From Paraburkholderia hospita (GTDB lineage: Bacteria > Pseudomonadota > Gammaproteobacteria > Burkholderiales > Burkholderiaceae), in assembly GCF_002902965.1 (NCBI RefSeq), contig NZ_CP026107.1, forward strand, positions 1,116,001 through 1,180,000: 64,000 nucleotides of DNA, read 5' to 3'. Under the pieces are notes generated by a model, which was not told the DNA's origin, did no database searches, and saw only the letters and a list, made by a program, of their open reading frames with translations. Made by a program: the position numbers and the translations under genes. Shown here piece by piece: positions 44,329-51,377 of this stretch (positions within the stretch are counted from its first letter, which is position 1; each line of letters opens with the position of its first letter).

Positions 44329-45447
44329 TTGAAGCGACGTTTCGTCACGATGTCATGCGCGGTCATGCTGTCGGGCTGCGGCGGAAATGGCGTCACGCGT
44401 GCCGCGCCGAAGGTGATCGTCGATAGCGACTACAACACGCTGGGCGACGACGGCCAGCTTGGCGTCATGGCCGCGCAATTGCAGGCGCAAGGCAAGATCG
44501 AGGTGCTCGGCATCACAGTCGTGTCGGGCAACCAGTGGCTCAAGCAAGGTGTCGCCGACGCGTTGAAGTCGATGGAGCGGCTCGGTGTTGGAGACCGCAT
44601 CGGTGTTTATGCAGGCGCGAATTACGCACTGGCGCATCCGTATTCGGAGATCCAGCAGGAGCTTGCTCAGTTTCCCAGCGGCGACGGCTATCTGGGCGCA
44701 TGGAGCACGCCGGAGCCGACTTCGGATGCTCAACTCGTCGCGCCTCCTGACGGCTTCGCGACGCATACGCATGTGCAGAGCAAAAGCGCGGTGGATTTCA
44801 TCGTCGAAAGCGTGAAGGCGAACCCGAGTCAGGTGACGATACTCGCGATCGGTCCGCTGACGAACATCGCGCTCGCGGCAAGACAGCATCCCGAGATCGT
44901 GCCGATGATCAAGCAGATCATCTACATGGGCGGCGCGATCGACGTGCCGGGCAACGCCACGGCGACGGCCGAATTCAACTGGTGGTTCGATCCCGAAGCG
45001 GCACGCGAAGTACTGCGTTTACCCATCAAACAGACCGTGTTTCCCCTCGACGTGACCGACACCGTGAAGATGGATAAAACCGTCTATGACCGCGTCGCGA
45101 ACGATCCGACCAAACAGACCATCATCACGCAACTGTTCAAGCAGTTGAACGGCTATGGTTTCGACGGCAAGGACGGCTTCGAAACCAATCCGAACTACAC
45201 GACCGACATCTGGGACACGCTGACCATCGCCTGGCTGATGGACCCGAGCTTCGCGACGCAGACGGAAGAACGCTGGGTCGATGTCGATAGGAGCTTCGGA
45301 GCGAACGACGGCAAGGCGACGGGGTACGCGAGTTCGCCGCCGGCAGGGCTGCAGAAGATGACGATCATCAAGCGTTTCGATAACGCACGCTTTTTCGATT
45401 TCTATGTCGATCTGCTCACGCGGCCCGTTCCTGTGAAACTGCCGTGA
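44329..45447 (+). CDS. Nucleoside hydrolase-family lipoprotein
   Basis: The family cleaves the N-glycosidic bond of nucleosides. The 372-residue product begins at a TTG (44329) with AAGGAGA five bases upstream, giving MKRRFVTMSCAVMLSGCGG, a lipoprotein signal with lipobox LSGC; the ATGs downstream would cut the signal. The family calcium-binding start, usually D-x-D-x-G-x-D-D, appears as VIVDSDYNTLGDDGQLGVMAA, an altered spacing. Other marks are ILAIGPLTNIALAARQHPEI, IIYMGGAIDVPGN and ATAEFNWWFDPEAA. Membrane-anchored in the periplasm, it could salvage external nucleosides; altered residues make substrate uncertain. Confidence 0.85.
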   Translation: MKRRFVTMSCAVMLSGCGGNGVTRAAPKVIVDSDYNTLGDDGQLGVMAAQLQAQGKIEVLGITVVSGNQWLKQGVADALKSMERLGVGDRIGVYAGANYALAHPYSEIQQELAQFPSGDGYLGAWSTPEPTSDAQLVAPPDGFATHTHVQSKSAVDFIVESVKANPSQVTILAIGPLTNIALAARQHPEIVPMIKQIIYMGGAIDVPGNATATAEFNWWFDPEAAREVLRLPIKQTVFPLDVTDTVKMDKTVYDRVANDPTKQTIITQLFKQLNGYGFDGKDGFETNPNYTTDIWDTLTIAWLMDPSFATQTEERWVDVDRSFGANDGKATGYASSPPAGLQKMTIIKRFDNARFFDFYVDLLTRPVPVKLP

Positions 45448-45626
45448 CAGATACGTGGTGTCGCGTGGTCGTACCCGCGTGTGTCCGTTCAATTGCGCAC
45501 GCATCATTCAGCACCTAGTATCCATTTCGGACCAGCCGGTTACGTTGCGATGCGGAACGTCGGAAGAAATCGCCGACGCGCATCCAGCCGCGCTGGCATG
45601 ACTGTTCTTCGACTGGAGCAAATTCG

Positions 45627-46643
45627 ATGCGAAAGATGAGAGCGGTACAGGTGAGCGGGCCGGGTGGCGCGCTGGAACTCGTGGAGCGTGACGTGCCGGC
45701 GCCCGGCGCGGGTCAGGTGTTGATCAAGGTGCAGGCGTGCGGCATCTGCCACAGCGATTCGCTGACCAAGGAAGGCCAGTGGCCGGGCCTGCAGTATCCG
45801 CGCGTGCCGGGGCATGAAGTCGCGGGCGTGATCGATACGCTGGGTGCGGGCGTCGAAGGATGGAAAGCGGGCGAGCGCGTGGGCGTGGGCTGGCACGGCG
45901 GACATTGCGGCCATTGCGCGAATTGCCGCCGCGGCTATTTCGTCGTGTGCGAAAAGGGGCAGGTGCCGGGCATCAGCTACGACGGCGGCTATGCCGATTA
46001 CCTCGTGGTACCCGTCGAGGCCCTGGCGCGCATGCCCGAAGAACTCAACGACGTCGACGCCGCGCCGCTGCTTTGCGCGGGCATCACCACGTTCAACGCG
46101 TTGCGCAACAGCGGCGCGCGCGCGGGCGAGGTGGTCGCGATTCTCGGCATCGGCGGGCTGGGGCACCTCGGCGTGCAGTTCGCGAGGCGCATGGGCTTCA
46201 ACACGGTCGCGATCGCGCGCGGCGAGGACAAGGCACCGCTCGCGAAGCAACTCGGCGCGCATCACTACATCGACAGCCGCGCGCAGAATCCCGCTGATGC
46301 GCTCAAGGCGCTAGGCGGCGCGTCGATCATTCTCGCGACGGTGACCAACGCCGACGCGATGACGGCCACGCTCGGCGGCCTCGCGCTCAACGGCAAGCTG
46401 ATCATCCTCGGCGTCGCGGACAAGCCGATCGAAGTGCCGCCCGTCCAGTTCATCATGGGCCGCAATGCGGTGCAGGGCTGGCCGTCGGGTTCGTCGGCCG
46501 ATTCTGAGGACACGCTCGCGTTCAGCGCGCTCGCCGACGTCAAGCCGATGATCGAAACCTATCCGATCGAACGCGCCGCCGAAGCGTACGACCGCATGAT
46601 GAGCGGCGCTGCACGCTTTCGCGTCGTGCTGACGATGAACTAG
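45627..46643 (+). CDS. Zinc-dependent alcohol dehydrogenase
   Basis: The 338-residue MDR enzyme has the catalytic-zinc residues in ACGICHSDS and GHEVAG, the structural-zinc loop GHCGHCANCRRGYFVVC and the NAD loop VVAILGIGGLGHLGVQFARRMG near residue 165. It oxidises alcohols or reduces aldehydes with NAD(P). An ATG at 45636 three codons on is an alternative start. It stands alone; a link to the C1 genes cannot be inferred at this distance. Confidence 0.93.
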   Translation: MRKMRAVQVSGPGGALELVERDVPAPGAGQVLIKVQACGICHSDSLTKEGQWPGLQYPRVPGHEVAGVIDTLGAGVEGWKAGERVGVGWHGGHCGHCANCRRGYFVVCEKGQVPGISYDGGYADYLVVPVEALARMPEELNDVDAAPLLCAGITTFNALRNSGARAGEVVAILGIGGLGHLGVQFARRMGFNTVAIARGEDKAPLAKQLGAHHYIDSRAQNPADALKALGGASIILATVTNADAMTATLGGLALNGKLIILGVADKPIEVPPVQFIMGRNAVQGWPSGSSADSEDTLAFSALADVKPMIETYPIERAAEAYDRMMSGAARFRVVLTMN

Positions 46644-46846
46644 CCGTTTCGCCTGATCGGGCGAAGCAATGCGGGCTGAAAGGCCGCCGTCGCGAGCGTG
46701 CGACGGCGGCTGCGAATCCGTCTCTCCCAATGTTTGCCGGGGTTTGCGGCATCTGCGGGATGCCCGCAGCGCTCCTTCGACATCCCGTCCGGCAATCTCA
46801 CCTCCGGCAGCGCGTAAAATGCTGCCTTTTCATGGTTTCTGGTGGT

Positions 46847-47614
46847 ATGGTTCAAGCCCCTCAGCGCACGGCGGTCAGCGGTCCGACGCTCGTCCGTCTG
46901 CTCGCGCGCCTGACTACCGCCGACGTTCCCGCCTCCAGCCAGTCGCTGTCGGACCAGTTGAGCCAATGGCTCGGCTGGACAGACGCGATTGCGTTGTCGA
47001 CGGCGCTCAACAGTGCGCCGCCCGCCGTCGCGTCCGGCGCGCGGGGCGCGGGCAGCGTCGAGCACGAGTGCGCGCGGGTGCGCGCGTCGCTGGCGGACGC
47101 GATTGCCGGCGACAGCATGCTCGCGCCGCGCCGGCGACGCAGCGCCGCGCATGCGCAGAATGCGCAGCAGCCGGAAGCGGAAGCCAGTTACGCGGACTTT
47201 CGCCAGTGCTATCTGGCGTTGCAGCAGTCGATGGAAACGCGCATCGGCAGTCTGCGCGGGCGGCTGCGCAACATGGTGGCGGCACAGACGTCGGAGATGA
47301 CGCGGCTCGCGGTGGTCGACGCGATCATGGAGCGGTCGCTCGGCGCGCGCGAGCGCAGCCTGTTCGGCGCGGTGCCGGGTCTGCTTAGCGGTCATTTCGA
47401 GCGCCTACGCCAAGCCGCACAGGCCGCACAGGATGAGCAGGACGCTCTGGCCGCTGCTGCCACCACGGCCACTGGGACCGGGAGTCAAGCCGCACCCCGG
47501 CCCGGCGCGTGGCTAGACGTGTTCCGCAAGGACATGCAGAGCGTGTTGCTTGCCGAACTCGATATTCGTTTTCAACCGGTCGAAGGGCTGCTGGCTGCCC
47601 TTCGCATCAGCTAA
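46847..47614 (+). CDS. DUF3348-family helical protein, first gene of the motor-like operon
   Basis: I recognise the DUF3348 type of Burkholderiaceae and Xanthomonadaceae; no function is known. The 255-residue protein has no signal or membrane segment. It is almost all helix with a likely coiled region (YADFRQCYLALQQSMETRIGSLRGRLRNMVAAQ, then ERSLFGAVPGLLSGHFERLRQAAQAAQ) and a C-terminal WLDVFRKDMQSVLLAELDIRFQPVEGLLAAL. It ends 10 bases before the MotA-like gene, which implies co-translation. It is a candidate cytoplasmic partner or assembly factor for the membrane motor. The ATG at 46847 is preferred; 46832 is possible. Confidence 0.82.
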   Translation: MVQAPQRTAVSGPTLVRLLARLTTADVPASSQSLSDQLSQWLGWTDAIALSTALNSAPPAVASGARGAGSVEHECARVRASLADAIAGDSMLAPRRRRSAAHAQNAQQPEAEASYADFRQCYLALQQSMETRIGSLRGRLRNMVAAQTSEMTRLAVVDAIMERSLGARERSLFGAVPGLLSGHFERLRQAAQAAQDEQDALAAAATTATGTGSQAAPRPGAWLDVFRKDMQSVLLAELDIRFQPVEGLLAALRIS

Positions 47615-47624
47615 CTGGGACAAC

Positions 47625-50063
47625 ATGTCCAGATATCGCATTGATTTTGTCGTTGTTTTTCTCGTAGGTCTGGTTGTAGCCGGTTGGGTCGGCGCCGGCT
47701 ATGTCGTGTCGAATCCGCTGGCGCTCGCTGTCACGCTGCTGGTCGCCGCCTGCTATGTGGCGGGCGCGCTGGAACTGCAGCGCTATCAGGAGGCCACCGC
47801 GACGCTCACGCGCGCGCTCGCGGAGCTGTCCGAGGCGCCGTCACGGCTCGGCGTGTGGCTCGAACGTCTGCATCCCGGTTTGCGCAACCCGGTGCGCCTG
47901 CGCATCGAAGGCGAGCGCGTCGCGTTGCCGGGCCCGGCGCTCACGCCGTACCTGGTCGGGCTGCTGGTGCTGCTTGGCATGCTGGGCACGCTGCTCGGCA
48001 TGGTGACGACGCTGCGGGGCACGGGCGCCGCGCTCGAAAGCGCGACGGATCTGCAGGCGATCCGCGCGTCGCTGGCCGCGCCCGTCAAGGGCTTGGGCTT
48101 TGCGTTCGGCACTTCGATTGCGGGCGTGGCGACCTCGGCGATGCTCGGCTTGCTGTCGGCGTTGTGCCGCCGCGAGCGCGCTCTCGCCGCGCAGCTGCTC
48201 GACACGAAGATCGCGACCACGTTGCGCGCCTTCTCGCAGAGCCAGAAGCGCGACGAGACCTTCAAACTGCTGCAGCGCCAGGCGGACACGATGCCCGTGC
48301 TGGTCGACCGTCTTCAGACGATGATGACGGCCATCGAGCAGCAGAGCCTGTCGCTCAACGAGCGGCTGATCTCGAACCAGCACGCATTTCATGGACGCAC
48401 GGAAGCGGCGTATGCGCGGCTGGTGTCGACGGTTGCGCAGTCGTTGAAGGACAGCGCGGCGGAAAGCGCCCGCGCGGCGGGCGCGGCGTTGCAGCCGGCG
48501 ATGGAAGCCACGATGACCGGCCATGCGCGCGAGATGGCGTCGCTGCGCGAGACCGTCGAGCATGCGGTGCAACGTCAGCTGGACGGTTTGACGACGGGCT
48601 TCGACGCGTCCACTGCGAACGTTGCGAAGCTATGGACCGAAGCGCTCGCAGGACACCGGAGCGCAAGCGAGTCGCTCGCACAGGACTTGCGCGTGTCGCT
48701 GGAAGGCTTCAGCCAGACTTTCGAGCAACGCTCGACGGCACTGCTGGACGGCGTGTCAGCACGCCTCGACACGACGGCGGGCCAGGTGTCGAGCGCGGCG
48801 GAAAGCGCGCGCGCGGCGGGCGCGGCGTTGCAGCCGGCGATGGAAGCTACGATGGCCGCTCACGCGCTCGAAATGGCCGCACTGCGCGGTACGGTCGAGC
48901 AGGCGGTGCAGCGTCAACTGGACGGCCTGTCGAGTGGCTTCGAGTCGACTACGGCGAACGTGGCGAATCTATGGAACGAGGCGCTCGCAGGGCACCGGAG
49001 CGCGAGCGAGTCGCTCGCAAAGGATCTGCGCGCATCGCTGGAAGGCTTCACGCAGACTTTCGAGCAGCGCTCGACGGCTCTGCTGGATGGCGTGTCGACG
49101 CGCCTCGATGCAACGGCGGGGCAGGTTTCTCAAGCCTGGACGCACGCACTGACCCAGCAGGAGCGCACCGGCGAAAAGCTCGCGGAGCACAACCGCGACG
49201 CGCTCACGACGGCGGCATCCGCTTTCGAGCAACATTCGGCCGCGCTGTTGCGCGCCGTCGATGAGTCGCATGCCGGTTTGCAGGCCGAACTGGCGTCGCG
49301 CGACCAGCAGCGTCTGGACGCATGGAGCGCCTCGCTCGAAACGGTCGCGGCCACGTTGAGCCAGAAGTGGGACGAAACGGGCGCGCGCACCGCGAGCCGC
49401 CAGCAGGAAATCTGCGACACGCTCGCGCAGACCGCGCGTGATATCTCGGCGCAGACGCAAGCCCACGCGAGCGGCACGATCGCGGAAATTTCGCGGCTTG
49501 TCGAGGCCGCGTCGGAAGCGCCGCGCGCGGCGGCGGAAGTCGTCGCCGAACTGCGCCAGAAGCTCTCCGACAGCATGGTCCGCGACACCGCGATGCTCGA
49601 CGAGCGCAGCCGTCTGCTCGCCACGCTCGAAACGCTGCTCGACGCCGTGAATCACGCATCGACCGAACAGCGCACGGCCGTCGATGCGCTCGTCTCGACA
49701 TCGGCGGGACTGCTCGAGCGCGTCGGCACGCAGTTCAACGACAAGGTCGAAGCCGAAACCCGCAAGCTCGGCGACGTCGCCGCGCAGGTGGCGGGCAGCG
49801 CCGTCGAAGTGGCGAGCCTCGGCGAAGCGTTCGGCATGGGTGTGCGGCTGTTCGGCGAATCGAACGACAAGCTGATGGCTCACCTGCACCGTATCGAGGC
49901 GGCGCTCGACAAGTCGCTGCTGCGTAGCGACGAGCAGCTTGCGTACTACGTCGCGCAGGCGCGGGAAGTGATCGACCTCAGCATGCTGTCGCAGAAGCAG
50001 ATCGTCGAAGACCTGCAACAGCTGGCGGGTCAGCGCGCATCTGCTGGAGCCGACGCGGCATGA
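47625..50063 (+). CDS. DUF802-family MotA/ExbB-like channel protein with long coiled-coil tail
   Basis: The 812-residue protein has two N-terminal membrane helices (about 8-28 and 30-48) and two more at 106-130 and 157-180 with the MotA/TolQ/ExbB pattern: TPYLVGLLVLLGMLGTLLGM, then LAAPVKGLGFAFGTSIAGVATSAMLGLL. The remaining roughly 620 residues are an Ala/Glu/Gln-rich cytoplasmic coiled coil containing two tandem 113-residue repeats (residues about 277-502). The same build, a proton-channel subunit with a long cytoplasmic tail, is known for ZorA of the Zorya phage-defence system. The stop overlaps the MotB-like gene by ATGA. Function unknown. Confidence 0.88.
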   Translation: MSRYRIDFVVVFLVGLVVAGWVGAGYVVSNPLALAVTLLVAACYVAGALELQRYQEATATLTRALAELSEAPSRLGVWLERLHPGLRNPVRLRIEGERVALPGPALTPYLVGLLVLLGMLGTLLGMVTTLRGTGAALESATDLQAIRASLAAPVKGLGFAFGTSIAGVATSAMLGLLSALCRRERALAAQLLDTKIATTLRAFSQSQKRDETFKLLQRQADTMPVLVDRLQTMMTAIEQQSLSLNERLISNQHAFHGRTEAAYARLVSTVAQSLKDSAAESARAAGAALQPAMEATMTGHAREMASLRETVEHAVQRQLDGLTTGFDASTANVAKLWTEALAGHRSASESLAQDLRVSLEGFSQTFEQRSTALLDGVSARLDTTAGQVSSAAESARAAGAALQPAMEATMAAHALEMAALRGTVEQAVQRQLDGLSSGFESTTANVANLWNEALAGHRSASESLAKDLRASLEGFTQTFEQRSTALLDGVSTRLDATAGQVSQAWTHALTQQERTGEKLAEHNRDALTTAASAFEQHSAALLRAVDESHAGLQAELASRDQQRLDAWSASLETVAATLSQKWDETGARTASRQQEICDTLAQTARDISAQTQAHASGTIAEISRLVEAASEAPRAAAEVVAELRQKLSDSMVRDTAMLDERSRLLATLETLLDAVNHASTEQRTAVDALVSTSAGLLERVGTQFNDKVEAETRKLGDVAAQVAGSAVEVASLGEAFGMGVRLFGESNDKLMAHLHRIEAALDKSLLRSDEQLAYYVAQAREVIDLSMLSQKQIVEDLQQLAGQRASAGADAA
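48453..49130 (+). repeat. Two tandem 339-bp copies inside the DUF802 gene
   Basis: Copies at 48453-48791 and 48792-49130 encode 113-residue units that begin SAAESARAAGAALQPAMEAT and end LDGVSxRLDxTAGQVS. They differ at a few tens of bases. The in-frame duplication lengthens the coiled tail by 113 residues, presumably in register with the heptads. Confidence 0.85.
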
Positions 50064-50707
50064 ACGACGATATCGACGGCGGCGTCGAGCCGACGACGCC
50101 CATCTGGGCCGCCTTCAGCGATCTGATGTCGGTGCTGCTGGGCGCGTTCGTGCTGATTCTGGTCGGTGTGATCGGCGTGCAGCTGGAACTGTCGGCGCGG
50201 CTCGACGATGCCGTCAAGCAGCGGCAGATGGAAGCGCAGCGCCGCAAGACGCTGGAGCAGGCGCTGGCAGGACCGCTTGCGGCCGGGCGCGTGACGCTGG
50301 TCAACGGGCGCATCGGCATCAGCGGCAACGTGCTGTTCGCGCTGAACTCCGACCAGTTGCAGCCGCAGGGGCGCGATCTGCTGAAGAGCCTGGCCGGGCC
50401 GTTGTCCGCGTATCTCCGCTCGCACGACGAAATCCTGATGGTCAGCGGCTTTGCCGACGATCAGCAGGTGCGGTCAAGCAACCGGCGCTTCGCGGACAAC
50501 TGGGAGCTGTCGGCGCAGCGCGCGCTGACGGTGACGCGCTCGTTCATCGATGCGGGCATTCCCGCGTCGTCGGTGTTCGCGGCGGCGTTCGGCTCCGAGC
50601 AGCCGGTTAGCTCGAACGCGGATAGCGAAGGGCGGGCGAAGAACCGTCGCGTGGAAATTGCGGCGGTGCCGAGGCCCGCGTCATCGGGCGGCGGAAACCG
50701 TGAGTAG
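50060..50707 (+). CDS. MotB/OmpA-like partner of the DUF802 channel
   Basis: The 215-residue protein has one N-terminal membrane helix starting with WAAFSDLMSVLLGAFVLILVGVIG. D21 at its start corresponds in place to the proton-binding aspartate of MotB, TolR and ExbD. The periplasmic C-terminal domain is OmpA-type (ILMVSGFADDQQV, NWELSAQRALTVTRSFIDAGI, SEGRAKNRRVEI), a peptidoglycan anchor. This is the stator-rotor build of MotB and ZorB. Coupled by ATGA to the DUF802 gene, it overlaps the DUF2894 gene by 8 bases. Confidence 0.92.
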   Translation: MNDDIDGGVEPTTPIWAAFSDLMSVLLGAFVLILVGVIGVQLELSARLDDAVKQRQMEAQRRKTLEQALAGPLAAGRVTLVNGRIGISGNVLFALNSDQLQPQGRDLLKSLAGPLSAYLRSHDEILMVSGFADDQQVRSSNRRFADNWELSAQRALTVTRSFIDAGIPASSVFAAAFGSEQPVSSNADSEGRAKNRRVEIAAVPRPASSGGGNRE

Positions 50708-51347
50708 CGACGCAACCGCGCGCGCCAGCGACGCACAGACGACGCTCGACGCTTGGCGCGAGCAGGGCGACGACCGGCTCGATCCGCTGCGCTTTCATTT
50801 CATCGACGCGCTGGCGCGGCGGGCAGCCGCTCACGACGGCGAAGCGCGCCGCATTCTCGATGCGCGTCTATCTTCCTTGCTCGAAGCCTATGCTGGCGAT
50901 CTCGCCAGCCGTGCGTCGACGGCACAAGCGCCTGAGAGCGCCGCTCCGCCGTGCAAGGCAACGCGCGGACCGCTCGCGGAACTGGTCGATTACATCGCGA
51001 GCCACCCGCAGGCAGGCGACGAGCGCGTCGCGCTCAACGCCGCCGTTCGCTCCGAATTGAAGGCGCTCGATTACTTCCGCGAAACCTGGTCCAAGGTCAG
51101 CGCCGAGAAACAGGTGCGTGTATCGCTCGAACAGGTGCCGGGCAATGCCGGGCCGCTCAATTCGAGCAGCCTCGTGCATCGGTCGCTGTCGCTGATGCGC
51201 GAGTTGTCGCCGGGGTATCTGCAGCAGTTCCTGGCCTACGTCGATGCGCTGTCGTGGATGGAGCAGATCACGGGCGGCGCGTTGCCCGTCAAGGATGCGC
51301 CACGCCCCGCGAGCGCGAAGAAGGGCGCGCGCGGCAAATCGCGCTAG
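50700..51347 (+). CDS. DUF2894-family protein, last gene of the motor-like operon
   Basis: The 215-residue cytosolic protein starts at a GTG overlapping the previous gene's end (GGCGGA upstream). It has an N-terminal helix pair (TLDAWREQGDDRLDPLRFHFIDALARRAAAHDGEARRILDARL), a low-complexity linker and a C-terminal domain (LAELVDYIASHP, ELKALDYFRETWSKVSAEKQVRVSLEQVP, LSPGYLQQFLAYVDALSWMEQITGG). The tail is basic (KKGARGKSR). I recognise the DUF2894 type, without known function. It is a candidate effector or tail-binding protein of the motor. Confidence 0.85.
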   Translation: MSSDATARASDAQTTLDAWREQGDDRLDPLRFHFIDALARRAAAHDGEARRILDARLSSLLEAYAGDLASRASTAQAPESAAPPCKATRGPLAELVDYIASHPQAGDERVALNAAVRSELKALDYFRETWSKVSAEKQVRVSLEQVPGNAGPLNSSSLVHRSLSLMRELSPGYLQQFLAYVDALSWMEQITGGALPVKDAPRPASAKKGARGKSR

Positions 51348-51377
51348 GCATCTCTGTCGCGTCGCCGAACGGGCGCG

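Noticed and set aside
47684..49264. 526-codon overlapping frame inside the DUF802 gene
   Set aside because: Gly/Arg-rich frame-shifted translation of the coiled-coil repeats, no independent support.
46847..51347. Calling the motor-like operon a Zorya system
   Set aside because: Only the ZorA/ZorB-like architecture is shared; no ZorC, helicase/nuclease ZorD or HNH ZorE gene is present, and DUF3348/DUF2894 are different proteins.
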